Origin: Flavobacteriales bacterium
Lineage (GTDB): Bacteria; Bacteroidota; Bacteroidia; Flavobacteriales_D; Crocinitomicaceae
Assembly (NCBI GenBank): GCA_015665275.1
Contig: JADFAL010000007.1
Span: 43,818 to 107,817 of the forward strand
DNA: 64,000 bases
Reading direction: 5' to 3'
The number at the start of each line of letters is the position of its first letter. Position 1 is the first letter of the stretch. A program made the position numbers and the translations under genes. Shown in pieces: positions 51,645-60,618 of this stretch. The notes under the pieces are model-generated. The model was not told where the DNA came from and did no database searches. It was given only the letters and a program-made list of their open reading frames with translations.

Positions 51645-52184
51645 TTATCCTACCTCAGGAAAATCCACAGGAATTTGTGTCAATCCGTGTACGTAATTTG
51701 TGAAGGTAACCGCAGTGATTACGGCAACGAAATCGATCAATGCTTTTTCGTCGAATCCTGCTTCAAAGAAACGTTGGCGGCTTTCTTCGCTCACATGCCC
51801 GGATTTCTCACTCACCTCGCGCGCCAACGTTGTCAATGCATTCAATTTAGTGTCTTCAATGGATGCTTTACGTAATTTCAGTGCTTCTTCATCAGAGAAT
51901 CCATTCATTTTTGCCATTGCTGTATGTGCTGCTTTACAATAGGTACAATTGTTCACATCGGATACTGCTAACTTGATGGCTTCAATCTCTCTTTTCGAGA
52001 ACGTGCCTTTACCTGCTTCACCCGAGAATGAAAGGATGTTTGATAAGGCATTGCTGGAATATCCAATAGTTGCATACATGTTCGGGACGAACCCTAATTG
52101 ACTTTCCAGTTGATTGAAAATTGTTTGACTTTCTGCGTTTACTTGATCTTTTGTTGGTACTAGTATGTTTGTTACTGTTTCCAT
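51645..52184 (-). CDS. Carboxymuconolactone decarboxylase/AhpD-like protein
   Basis: 179 residues from ATG 52184 (METVTNILVPTKDQV); the longer frame is not supported. Peroxidase-related family with the redox CxxC and His in NNCTYCKAAHTAMA at about 81-94. Possible alkylhydroperoxidase activity with thioredoxin. It lies 139 bp from a truncated AraC regulator gene that may once have controlled it. Confidence 0.88.
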   Translation of the reverse strand: METVTNILVPTKDQVNAESQTIFNQLESQLGFVPNMYATIGYSSNALSNILSFSGEAGKGTFSKREIEAIKLAVSDVNNCTYCKAAHTAMAKMNGFSDEEALKLRKASIEDTKLNALTTLAREVSEKSGHVSEESRQRFFEAGFDEKALIDFVAVITAVTFTNYVHGLTQIPVDFPEVG

Positions 52185-52323
52185 TTTATACTGTTTTTTC
52201 GGCTCTTTCGCTCCGGCCATTTTTTGAATGCTCTAACGTAAGAGTTGTGTTTATAATTTGCTAACAGTACAAAGGTAGGGGCGCTTAAAGCCCTTTTGTT
52301 AGTCAGGAATCCCCGGTCATTTG

Positions 52324-52851
52324 TCAATTTTTCCCTTCACGGAAGTTTTGAGGTGAAACGCCATCATTTTTCTTGAAGAATCGGCTAAAAACATGAATAT
52401 CGGAGAATCCCAATTCGTAGGTGATATCCGATATGGACTGATCCGAATAGGTGAGAAGACGCTTTGCTTCTATCATAATTCGTTGGTGAATGAATTGAAG
52501 GGGAGAGGTATCGCCCATTTTCTTAAAGAGGTTGGAAAGCGTTTTGGGCGATTTGAACAACAGATCGGCATATTCCTTTACAGTATGTTTCTCTCGAAAA
52601 TGCTTTTCTACCAGAAAATTGTATTCTCGGATGATATTGGTATTCTGGTCAGAAGCTTGCAATTGGATTTTCTTCTTATAAATTCGGGTGCAGAGAATAA
52701 GAATTCGTTTCAGCATCATCTGAAGCATTTCCATCTGGAGATTGTCGGTGGACTGCATCTCTAGGCGGAACATATCGAAAACGGTTTCAAGAATTTGAAG
52801 GTCGGCCTTATCAGGATGGAGCATTGGAACATTTGACGATCCGAAGAACAA
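52324..52851 (-). pseudogene. AraC family regulator remnant, N-terminal domain lost
   Basis: The frame runs from about 52851 (TTG only) and encodes ~175 residues. The C-terminal half is an intact AraC DNA-binding domain with two HTH motifs (VKEYADLLFKSPKTLSNLF; ISDITYELGFSDIHVFSRFF). Residues before it match the second half of an AraC sensory domain (FFGSSNVPMLHPDKADLQIL). The cupin-like first ~110 residues are missing; upstream codons reach a TAG at 52885 after unrelated residues. It abuts another 5'-truncated gene on the opposite strand. It may still make a short DNA-binding protein from an internal Met. Confidence 0.65.
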
Positions 52852-53094
52852 GCGAAGAAGTGCAAAGAAGGTCAGAAAGAAATTCTAAGTGAGTTGCGAA
52901 AAGACGGTTTGATTAAAGAGAATCAGAAACGCGTCAAGATGCAGGTGAAAAACAAGAAGATGACGGTTAATGGCAAAGAGGTACCGAAGAACTTACGCGA
53001 TAAATACAAAGATTTAGTCGAGGAGTATTTTGATATCGATACAGATCAGAACCGCCTTAATTGGACTTGGACAACTGTGGAAGACAAAGATTAA
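52837..53094 (+). pseudogene. C-terminal fragment of a larger gene (BlaR1/M56-like tail)
   Basis: In frame from after a TGA at 52834 to TAA 53094, ~85 residues: charged helix EEQAKKCKEGQKEILSELR, then DGLIKENQKRVKMQVKNKK and MTVNGKEVPKNLRDKYKD. This resembles the C-terminus of Bacteroidota M56/BlaR1-like or related membrane proteins (DGLI...K..L.VNGK..). There is no ATG near the start; TTG 52894 is the first possible start. A good terminator follows, as for a complete gene. The assignment of the parent family is tentative. Confidence 0.55.
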
Positions 53095-53115
53095 GATTTT
53101 TAATATGATGGTTTC

Positions 53116-53155
53116 AACCGGGGGATATGCATTGCGTGTTCCCCGGTTTTATTTT
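53116..53155 (+). terminator. Terminator after the gene fragment
   Basis: AACCGGGG (53116-53123) pairs with CCCCGGTT (53141-53148), followed by TTTTATTTT. Confidence 0.8.
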
Positions 53156-53249
53156 AGAGCATGGATCCCATGAATACCTTTGCATCTTCCTGTGCATTCG
53201 CTTGAACCGTGACAAATAACAATGCAAGTAGCAAGATCAATCGTTTCAT
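53154..53249 (-). CDS. 31-residue ORF consisting mainly of a signal peptide
   Basis: ATG 53249, TAA 53154-53156. MKRLILLLALLFVTVQANAQ is a clear signal peptide with a cleavage site; only 11 residues follow (EDAKVFMGSML). Either a very small secreted peptide or the 5' remnant of a deleted gene, given the deletion scar 300 bp away. Confidence 0.4.
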   Translation of the reverse strand: MKRLILLLALLFVTVQANAQEDAKVFMGSML

Positions 53250-53265
53250 AGTTCCTCTAAGTTAA

Positions 53266-53811
53266 TTAGTATTCGCAGCCTTTCTGAACTTCTTTATGCC
53301 TCCATTGAATCCAATATTCTTTGAGGCCTTCAGGAGTTTGGTGCAATTCACTAACGTCAAGATAATCATCAAAAAGAAGCTCGCCTTCGAGTTCACTTAA
53401 GCGCTTTTTAAGTTCAGGTTCATGTCCCCATCCGCCAACATGATCGAAGGCTGTGCATGCAAGGCATTTCTGACTTAGGCGCCAGAACGGTATTTCAAGT
53501 TGATACCTAACTTTTCCAGTGCCCATGCCATTTGTAGACATTTTAATGGCATCAAGGCGAACACGATTGTATTTCCCTTGTTTGTATAGCTGTTTCAACT
53601 TTCTGCCGACTTGTTGGCTCATGAGGTTTGAAAACTGGTGAGCTACATCCATGTCGTATATGAATTCCGGACCATAGTACTCGCCATAACATCCGCCATC
53701 ATCACAGGTGATGGTAGAATTATCTGCAAGGAAGTCTTTGCCTTTTTCAGCATCTGAACTACAGGAGTTAATAACTAAGAAGAGAATACCAATAAAAATG
53801 AAACGCAACAT
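53266..53811 (-). CDS. Lipoprotein, unknown
   Basis: 181 residues. Lipobox VINSCSSD. The mature part has Cys pairs (ITCDDGGCYGEYYGPEF and SQKCLACTAFDHVGG) that could form disulfides or bind metal, and a beta-rich core with basic helices. No family recognised. It follows the thioredoxin-like gene after 38 bases on the same strand. Confidence 0.75.
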   Translation of the reverse strand: MLRFIFIGILFLVINSCSSDAEKGKDFLADNSTITCDDGGCYGEYYGPEFIYDMDVAHQFSNLMSQQVGRKLKQLYKQGKYNRVRLDAIKMSTNGMGTGKVRYQLEIPFWRLSQKCLACTAFDHVGGWGHEPELKKRLSELEGELLFDDYLDVSELHQTPEGLKEYWIQWRHKEVQKGCEY

Positions 53812-53849
53812 TTCAAGTGTTTACTCTAAAATAATTCTTTGGTCGGGAT

Positions 53850-54410
53850 TTAAGCCTTTACTCTTGCAAAGAGTTCGTTCAATTCTTCTTGAATTAAAGT
53901 CGCCTTATCTTTGTTGTACCAGTTTTGAATCACTTTGTGAACTTCTTCGTAAGGACTCTCCTTGGCTTTCATGTCCATTACAATCGTTTGAGCCTCTTCT
54001 GGGCGCGGTCCCCAGCTGAATAAGTCGTTGTCATTTTCATCTCGAACTACCAGTTTTGGAATAGATTTCCCTCCATTGGTCAAGTAAGAATCGATCAAAT
54101 CGGAACTGTCGCGCAGCACAATTTCCAACTCAATATTCGGGTTCAACTCCGAAAAAAAATGAATGATTGGTGTAGAATGTGCGGCATCACCACACCAAGG
54201 TTCCGTAATTAAAATCCATTTCTGCGGGGTGTCAATGCTTTTTATTGCCGCAATGGTTTCTTCACTAATGGGATTTTGTTTCAACCAACGCATGGTGCGT
54301 GATTTGTTCATTCGAACGTAGTCCCAATATGCCGGTTTGTCATAGGGTGCTTCAGTGTTTCTTTTTTCAAGAATGTCGTCAAACAATCCCAGATATGTAT
54401 TCCAATCCAT
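53850..54410 (-). CDS. Thioredoxin-fold protein with altered active site
   Basis: 186 residues. A helical N-terminus is followed by a thioredoxin core (WILITEPWCGDAAHSTPIIHFF, LRDSSDLIDSYL, GGKSIPKLVVRD with cis-Pro). The CGPC site is replaced by WCGDAAH, so only one Cys remains. This matches a Bacteroidota group annotated as thioredoxin family. Not a dithiol reductase; a monothiol or binding role is inferred. Confidence 0.85.
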   Translation of the reverse strand: MDWNTYLGLFDDILEKRNTEAPYDKPAYWDYVRMNKSRTMRWLKQNPISEETIAAIKSIDTPQKWILITEPWCGDAAHSTPIIHFFSELNPNIELEIVLRDSSDLIDSYLTNGGKSIPKLVVRDENDNDLFSWGPRPEEAQTIVMDMKAKESPYEEVHKVIQNWYNKDKATLIQEELNELFARVKA

Positions 54411-54460
54411 CGCCTCTAATCTTAAATGTTTGTCATTAGACGGTAAAGCTAAAGAAAGCT

Positions 54461-54523
54461 TTCAACCTTCAACTTTCAACCTTGAACCTTGAACCTTCAG
54501 CCTTGAACCTTCAACCTTCAACT
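54461..54523. repeat. Nine tandem copies of a 7-bp unit (TTSAACY)
   Basis: Units in order: TTCAACC, TTCAACT, TTCAACC, TTGAACC, TTGAACC, TTCAGCC, TTGAACC, TTCAACC, TTCAACT. It lies in the 125-bp gap between the E1 gene 3' end and the thioredoxin-fold gene. Confidence 0.9.
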
Positions 54524-54535
54524 TTCTACTATACC

Positions 54536-56980
54536 TTAGTAAATCGCCGGAAATCCTTCAGGATCAACTTCACTCATAATCCCATAAGCCTTCTCAACGA
54601 TATCCTCAATGCTAGGCTTCGAGAAGTAATCCCCATCAGAACCATAGGCAGGACGGTGATCTTTCGAGGTCAATGTTTCAGGAGCAGAATCCAAGTGGTA
54701 GTATCCTTTTTGCTCGACTAAAATTTTGTCTAACATATAGGCAACGGCACCGCTACTCACATCTTCATCCACAATCATCAAACGATTCGTTTTCTCCAAA
54801 GAGTCTGCAATCATATGCTCAATATCAAATGGAAGCAAGGTTTGAACGTCAATCAATTCTACAGAAATACCCAACTCAGTCAATTGCTTTGCAGCAACTT
54901 CACAAAGGTTGAATGTTGATCCGTAAGAAACGATTGTCAAATCTGTTCCTTCAACAACCACTTCAGGCACTCCCAAAGGCTCCCGGAATTCCCCTATATT
55001 CGTTGGGATAAGTTCCTTCGTTCTGTACCCGTTCAATGGCTCCACCACCAATGCAGGTTCATCCGCAGCCATTAGTGTATTGTAGAAACCAGCAGCTTTT
55101 GTCATATTACGCGGCACACAAACATGCATTCCACGCAATGAATTGATGATCATTCCCATAGGTGATCCGCTGTGCCAAATTCCTTCCAGACGGTGTCCAC
55201 GAGTGCTCACAATTAACGGTGCTTTTTGTCCTCCTTTCGTACGGTACTGAACCGTAGACAAATCATCAGATAGCACCTGAACGGCGTACAATAGATAATC
55301 CAAGTACTGGATTTCAGCAATTGGACGTAATCCGCGCATTGCCATTCCAATTCCTTGACCAATAATAGTCGCTTCGCGAATTCCTGTGTCAGCAACACGC
55401 AATTCGCCGTATTTTTCTTGCATGCCTTCCAAGGTTTGGTTAACACCACCAATCTTTCCAGCATCCTCTCCGTAAACCAAGGCTTCCGGATAATTTTCTA
55501 AAATTTTATCGTAGTTGTCGCGAAGAATAATACGACCGTCTTCCATGTCCCCGGAACCATCATATTCCGGTGCAACAGGATCAATATTTAACGCCGACTG
55601 CGCAGACTCTGAATGCAAGTGACTGCTATAACGATCGAAGTTCAATTGAATTTGCTCACGAATCCAAGCCGACAATGCCTGACGCGAAGCTCCGTTTTCA
55701 CCCCGCGTTATGCGAAGTGCCTTTCGAGCCGCGCTCAACACATCCTTACGAATAGGATCCATTGCATTGTCCAATTCGTCCGCCAACTTTCCAATGAAGG
55801 CTCCATTGCTACTTTCTTCAGCCAAGGCACGCAACATTCCTATTGCTTCTGTATTATCTTTTGCTAAAACATCTGTAAATGCCTTCCATGCCGCTTTTTG
55901 AGAATTTCGAACCTCCTTCTTAGTTTCTTTTCGAATGGCCTCTAATTCTTCTTTTGTAGCTATTGTCAATCCGTCGGCATCGAAGTTGGTGATCCACTCT
56001 TCGAATTTATTTACACAATCGAATTCTACTTCCCATTTCAAACGCTCTTCAGATTTGTAGCGCTCGTGTGATCCGCTAGTCGAGTGTCCTTGTGGTTGAT
56101 TCACTTCTTTGACGTGAACCAAAACCGGAACATGCTCTTCACGTGCCAATTTAACCGCCTTTTCGTAGGTCTCACACAAGTGTGCGTAATCCCATCCTTT
56201 CGTTACGAAGATTTCGTATCCGGGCTTATCTTTTGTGCGCTGCATTCCTGCCAACGCCTCTGAAATACTATCTTTTGTTGTTTGATGCTCACGAGATACA
56301 GAGATTCCATATCCATCATCCCAAACAGACATTACCATTGGAACTTGAAGAACGCCAGCTGCATTAATTGTTTCCCAGAATGGCCCTTCCGAAGTCGATG
56401 CATCTCCAATAGTACCGAAAGCAACTTCGTTTCCACCATTGGTGAATTTTTGGAATGCTTCCAGTTCTTTCAATTCTGGATGGTTTCTATAAATTTTTGA
56501 TGCCAAAGCCAATCCCAACAAACGTGGCATTTGGCCGGCAGTAGGAGAGATATCCGCAGAACTATTTTTCTGCGACATCAAATCTTTCCACTCGCCCTTT
56601 TCGTCCAAATTACGTGTGGCAAAGTGCCCACCCATTTGACGGCCGGCAGATTGCGGCTCTACCTCAACATCCGTGTGAGCGTACAATCCCGCGAAATATT
56701 GCTGAATGTCCAATTGATCATTGGCCAACATAATCGTTTGATCACGGTAATATCCCGATCGAAAATCACCATCACGGAATTGTTTCGCTAACGCAATTTG
56801 CGCTAACTCTTTACCATCACCAAAGATTCCAAATTTTGCCTTACCCGTCAATACCTCGCGACGACCTAACAATGAGGCTTCGCGTGATAAACTTGCTAAG
56901 CGAAAGTCATCCAGTACTTGGGTTTTAAAAGCTTCGAAATCGACGTTCGTGGCAGTTTCCGTAATAGAATCTTTGGACAT
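54536..56980 (-). CDS. 2-oxoacid dehydrogenase E1, fused alpha and beta subunits
   Basis: 814 residues from ATG 56980 (MSKDSITETATNVDFEAF); the 25 upstream codons lie before the -7 box. The alpha half binds thiamine diphosphate (GTIGDASTSEGPFWETINAA, QPQGHSTSGSHERYKSEER). The beta half begins near 470 (YPEALVYGEDAGKIGGVNQ) and has ADTGIREATIIGQGIGMAMRG and TIVSYGSTFN. It decarboxylates branched-chain 2-oxoacids or pyruvate and passes the acyl group to E2 lipoamide. The single-chain layout is typical of Flavobacteriia. E2 and E3 are not nearby. Confidence 0.93.
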   Translation of the reverse strand: MSKDSITETATNVDFEAFKTQVLDDFRLASLSREASLLGRREVLTGKAKFGIFGDGKELAQIALAKQFRDGDFRSGYYRDQTIMLANDQLDIQQYFAGLYAHTDVEVEPQSAGRQMGGHFATRNLDEKGEWKDLMSQKNSSADISPTAGQMPRLLGLALASKIYRNHPELKELEAFQKFTNGGNEVAFGTIGDASTSEGPFWETINAAGVLQVPMVMSVWDDGYGISVSREHQTTKDSISEALAGMQRTKDKPGYEIFVTKGWDYAHLCETYEKAVKLAREEHVPVLVHVKEVNQPQGHSTSGSHERYKSEERLKWEVEFDCVNKFEEWITNFDADGLTIATKEELEAIRKETKKEVRNSQKAAWKAFTDVLAKDNTEAIGMLRALAEESSNGAFIGKLADELDNAMDPIRKDVLSAARKALRITRGENGASRQALSAWIREQIQLNFDRYSSHLHSESAQSALNIDPVAPEYDGSGDMEDGRIILRDNYDKILENYPEALVYGEDAGKIGGVNQTLEGMQEKYGELRVADTGIREATIIGQGIGMAMRGLRPIAEIQYLDYLLYAVQVLSDDLSTVQYRTKGGQKAPLIVSTRGHRLEGIWHSGSPMGMIINSLRGMHVCVPRNMTKAAGFYNTLMAADEPALVVEPLNGYRTKELIPTNIGEFREPLGVPEVVVEGTDLTIVSYGSTFNLCEVAAKQLTELGISVELIDVQTLLPFDIEHMIADSLEKTNRLMIVDEDVSSGAVAYMLDKILVEQKGYYHLDSAPETLTSKDHRPAYGSDGDYFSKPSIEDIVEKAYGIMSEVDPEGFPAIY

Positions 56981-57001
56981 AATCTCAAATTTAAGGAGGC
57001 A

Positions 57002-57009
57002 CAAAAGTA
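57002..57009 (-). promoter_or_regulatory. -7 box of the E1 gene
   Basis: Minus strand TACTTTTG, exact TAnnTTTG, 21 bases upstream of ATG 56980. It rejects the longer start at 57055. Confidence 0.55.
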
Positions 57010-57119
57010 CGAAAACTTTAGCCAAATTCCAAGCAGAAAATACCCGCAAATACACGCACGATGCGGAAAGCGAAAGATTGCCGTTTACTCAATTATTACT
57101 ACTGTTCCTTCGATTGTTC

Positions 57120-57127
57120 TATCTTTG
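57120..57127 (+). promoter_or_regulatory. -7 box just before a 35-codon ORF
   Basis: TATCTTTG ends five bases before ATG 57133, so transcription would start on or next to the start codon. Confidence 0.5.
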
Positions 57128-57132
57128 AGTTC

Positions 57133-57240
57133 ATGCGATTGAAAGGGTTTTGGAAACGCTATTCTCCCTATTTTGTGGACATCTGGCAATATTTGGTCAT
57201 TATATTGATCTTCATTCTAGCGGCAATTTTCTTTCTATAA
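57133..57240 (+). CDS. Small membrane protein, 35 residues
   Basis: ATG 57133, TAA 57238-57240. A basic/aromatic N-terminus (MRLKGFWKRYSPYFVDIW) is followed by one helix (YLVIILIFILAAIFFL). An exact -7 box directly precedes it and the next gene starts 45 bases later. Family unknown. Confidence 0.6.
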   Translation: MRLKGFWKRYSPYFVDIWQYLVIILIFILAAIFFL

Positions 57241-57285
57241 ACCCTTCACTTATCCGTATCTTGCAGGTACGAAATGCAATTAGTT

Positions 57286-59610
57286 ATGTGGAAACAACTT
57301 ACAACGCTGTGCCTTTGTTTAATGGCCAGTACTTCGTTCTCTCAATTAAATATCGATTCTGTCGGTCATATCAATCTGAATGCGATGCACAACCAGCGCT
57401 TGAATGATATTTGGGGATATACGGATGAATTGGGCAATGAATACGCACTTGTCGGTGGAACGAAAGGTACCAGCGTAGTCGATATTTCCGATCCAACCAA
57501 TCCTATTGAAGTGTTCTACGAACCAGGAATGGAATCAACCTGGCGGGATTTAAAAACGGTAGGTGATTATGCCTACGTGACAACAGAAGCGAATAACGGA
57601 TTATTGATCATCGATTTGTCTCCATTGCCACAGTCGACTGCATTACCGGTTACTTATTACAACGGATCGCTTCAGGGAACTTGGTCTTCAGCACACAATA
57701 TTTATGCAGATGATAGTGGATATGCCTACATTTTTGGAGCAAATCGTGGTAACGGAGGAGTAATCATTTTGGATTGCGTAACAGATCCCATGAACCCCAT
57801 TGAGGTAGGAGAATTTGATAACTGGTACGTTCATGATGGCTATGTTGAGAACGATACAATGTACCTTGGACACATTAACGAAGGTTTCTTTAGCATTGTT
57901 GATGTTACAGACAAAGCGAATCCAGTTTTACTAGGAACGCAAGTAACTCCAAATACGTTCACGCACAACGTATGGATTCGTCAAGGCGGATATGCGTTTA
58001 CAACAGACGAGGTCTCAGATGCTTATTTGGCGGCTTACGATATCTCCGATCCTGCTAACATTGTTGAAGTAGACCGAATTCAAAGTTCCCCGGGAGCGGG
58101 AGTAATTCCGCATAATGCCCATGTTCTGGGTAATTTCTTAATTACAAGTTATTATTCCGATGGGGTAGTGGTGCACGACATCACGCATCCATACAACATG
58201 ATTGAAGTTGCGAATTACGATACCTATCCTACGCAGACCACCGGATATGATGGCTGTTGGGGCGTATATCCTTTCTTTGGCTCGGGAACTATGGTTGCAT
58301 CGGATCGCGACTTTGGAATGTTTGTTTTGAGTCCAACGTATGTTCAAGCAGCTTATTTGGAAGGAGTCGTTACAGATGTGCAAACAACGAACCCCATCTT
58401 TGACGTTGATGTGCAGATCACCGGAAGTAATCAAACAGAGAATACGTCTAGCATTGGTTTCTACGCTACCGGAATGGCAAACGGGGGCAATTACGATGTT
58501 ACTTTCAGCAAAGTAGGATATTATCCTGAAACCGTTTCCGCAACACTTATCAACGGACAAATTTCCATTTTAGACGTTGAACTTACACCAATTCCACCAT
58601 TCACCTTGAACATTACGGTTCTGGAGCAAGGAACGAACAATCCGATTGAAAACGTCGAAATTCGTTTGGAGTCTTCGTTGGCAGACTGGCTAGGTACCAC
58701 AAATGCACTTGGACAGGAAACAATGACCCTATACTATGAAGAGCAATACAAAACCTTTTTCGGGAAATGGGGACACGTAACACACTGCGAATGGATCGAC
58801 ATTGATGCGAATACAGGCTCACTGACCATCTATCTTGATCCGGGATATTACGATGATTTCGCTTTCGATTTCAACTGGTCCATTTCAGGATCAGCCGTTA
58901 CCGGACAATGGGAAAGAGCAATACCGTATGGAACATTGAGCAGTCCAGCATTGGATTCGCAAAACGATTGTTCTGATTATTGTTTCGTTACCGAAAATGC
59001 CACAACGCAAGATTTTGCCGTTGGAACAGTACACGATGGGACGGTTATTTTACAGTCACCAATGATGGATTTAACGGGATATACCGACCCATATGCTCAC
59101 TACGATCGTTGGTTCTTCTGTGATCTTGGGGCTTCGCCAGACGATTCCCTTCAAATTTTTATGAGCAATGGAACTACCATTGAGCGCATCGATGTTCAAT
59201 TACGTGATACGGCAACACACGGCTCTTGGTTCACCAAAGACATCCGGATTCTCGATTACATCTCGTTGTCTTCAACAATGCAATTCAGTGTAAGAGCGTC
59301 TGATTTTGCACCCGATATTAACGTAACCGAAGCTGCAATTGATGATTTCTTCATTGTAGAGTCTCAATTTGTATCCACTCCAGAACAGCAATTAGAAAAA
59401 TGGCAACTGCAACCAAATCCAACTACTGGGATTATTCAAGTGGCGAACCTTGGCAGTTCATCTGCATTTGAAGTACGAACCCTAAGCGGAAAATTGGTTC
59501 AAACAGGAATGTTCAATCCCGGAGAAACTATTGATGGTTCGTTGTGGGATTCAGGTGTCTATTTCGTGAAAATTAAAGACGAAATACAAAAGATTGTTAT
59601 TGCCCGATAA
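57286..59610 (+). CDS. Choice-of-anchor B (LVIVD-repeat) T9SS protein
   Basis: 774 residues from ATG 57286 (ATG 57274 also possible). Signal peptide ending STSFSQ. LVIVD-type propeller repeats cover ~10-350 (GTSVVDISDPTNPIEV, GLLIIDLS, GFFSIVDVTDKANPVLL, YLAAYDISDPANIVEV). Two carboxypeptidase-regulatory-like beta domains follow (~360-520: LEGVVTDVQTTNPIFDVDV, TTNALGQETMTLYYEE), then a jelly-roll-like part. Type A T9SS CTD at the end (LQPNPTTGIIQVANL, SGVYFVKI). Surface-exposed; function unknown. Confidence 0.92.
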   Translation: MWKQLTTLCLCLMASTSFSQLNIDSVGHINLNAMHNQRLNDIWGYTDELGNEYALVGGTKGTSVVDISDPTNPIEVFYEPGMESTWRDLKTVGDYAYVTTEANNGLLIIDLSPLPQSTALPVTYYNGSLQGTWSSAHNIYADDSGYAYIFGANRGNGGVIILDCVTDPMNPIEVGEFDNWYVHDGYVENDTMYLGHINEGFFSIVDVTDKANPVLLGTQVTPNTFTHNVWIRQGGYAFTTDEVSDAYLAAYDISDPANIVEVDRIQSSPGAGVIPHNAHVLGNFLITSYYSDGVVVHDITHPYNMIEVANYDTYPTQTTGYDGCWGVYPFFGSGTMVASDRDFGMFVLSPTYVQAAYLEGVVTDVQTTNPIFDVDVQITGSNQTENTSSIGFYATGMANGGNYDVTFSKVGYYPETVSATLINGQISILDVELTPIPPFTLNITVLEQGTNNPIENVEIRLESSLADWLGTTNALGQETMTLYYEEQYKTFFGKWGHVTHCEWIDIDANTGSLTIYLDPGYYDDFAFDFNWSISGSAVTGQWERAIPYGTLSSPALDSQNDCSDYCFVTENATTQDFAVGTVHDGTVILQSPMMDLTGYTDPYAHYDRWFFCDLGASPDDSLQIFMSNGTTIERIDVQLRDTATHGSWFTKDIRILDYISLSSTMQFSVRASDFAPDINVTEAAIDDFFIVESQFVSTPEQQLEKWQLQPNPTTGIIQVANLGSSSAFEVRTLSGKLVQTGMFNPGETIDGSLWDSGVYFVKIKDEIQKIVIAR

Positions 59611-59627
59611 TCACTGTGGCAATTGCT

Positions 59628-59635
59628 TATATTTG
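59628..59635 (+). promoter_or_regulatory. -7 box of the glycosyltransferase operon
   Basis: TATATTTG, exact match. It lies inside the longest open frame of the next gene and so forces a start downstream, the TTG at 59656. Confidence 0.6.
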
Positions 59636-59655
59636 TCAGCAACAAAGCCGTTGAT

Positions 59656-60618
59656 TTGACGAAAAAGCTAGACATTTCTGTTGTTGTCCCACTGTATAAC
59701 GAGGACGAGTCATTGCCAGAATTGAGCAAATGGATTTCTAAGGTAATGGACGAAAATTCATTCACCTATGAGGTACTGTTTATTGATGATGGGAGTAAGG
59801 ATAACTCTTGGCAGGTAATTGAAGAACTGTCGTCAGAGAATTCAGTTTTCAAAGGAATCAAATTTCAAAGAAATTACGGAAAGTCGGCTGCTTTGCAGAA
59901 AGGATTCGAGGCTGCACAAGGAACTGTAGTAATTACTATGGATGCCGATTTGCAAGACTCTCCAGAAGAAATTCCAGAGTTGTATCGAATGATCACGGAA
60001 GATGATTTCGATGTGGTTTCTGGGTGGAAAAAGAAACGTCACGATCCAATAACCAAAACGGTTCCAACCAAACTCTATAACTGGGCGGCCCGTGTCATCA
60101 CAGGAATCAAATTGCACGATTTCAATTGTGGATTGAAGGCTTACAAGTTAGCTGTAGTTAAGAGTATTGAAGTGTATGGAGACATGCACCGATACATTCC
60201 ACCTTTAGCAAAATATGCAGGTTTTAATAAAATTGGAGAGAAAGTCGTTCAACATCAAGCCCGTAAATATGGGGTCACCAAATTTGGTTTGAATCGATTT
60301 GTGAACGGACCATTGGACTTAATGACGGTGGCCTTCATGGGGAAGTTTGGCAAGAAACCAATGCACTTCTTTGGTGTTTTGGGAATGCTCATGTTCTTTA
60401 TCGGGCTTAGTATTTTCATGTACCTCGGAATTGTGAAACTATTTATTGACGGAGACGCGAAACTAATTGCAGATCGTACAGAGTTTTACTTAGCCTTGAC
60501 CTCAATGATTCTTGGTGTACAATTCTTCCTTGCCGGATTCATCGGTGAAATGATTGGTCGAAACTCTTCCTCGCGAAATGTGTACCTGGTAGAAAAAGAG
60601 TTAAATATCCATGACTGA
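59656..60618 (+). CDS. Family 2 glycosyltransferase, DPMS/GtrB-like
   Basis: 320 residues from TTG 59656 (TKKLDISVVVPLYNEDESL); no ATG is available and the promoter excludes an earlier start. GT-A catalytic domain with FIDDGSKDNSW, MDADLQDSPEE (metal and donor site) and a C-terminal pair of membrane helices (FFGVLGMLMFFIGLSIFMYL; LTSMILGVQFFLAGFIGEMI). It probably moves a sugar from a nucleotide donor to polyprenyl phosphate. Overlaps the next gene by 8 bases. Confidence 0.92.
   Translation: MTKKLDISVVVPLYNEDESLPELSKWISKVMDENSFTYEVLFIDDGSKDNSWQVIEELSSENSVFKGIKFQRNYGKSAALQKGFEAAQGTVVITMDADLQDSPEEIPELYRMITEDDFDVVSGWKKKRHDPITKTVPTKLYNWAARVITGIKLHDFNCGLKAYKLAVVKSIEVYGDMHRYIPPLAKYAGFNKIGEKVVQHQARKYGVTKFGLNRFVNGPLDLMTVAFMGKFGKKPMHFFGVLGMLMFFIGLSIFMYLGIVKLFIDGDAKLIADRTEFYLALTSMILGVQFFLAGFIGEMIGRNSSSRNVYLVEKELNIHD

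Noticed and set aside
57247-57262. Short match CACTTATCCGTAT also found at 38-50
   Set aside because: Thirteen bases in unrelated contexts; consistent with chance.
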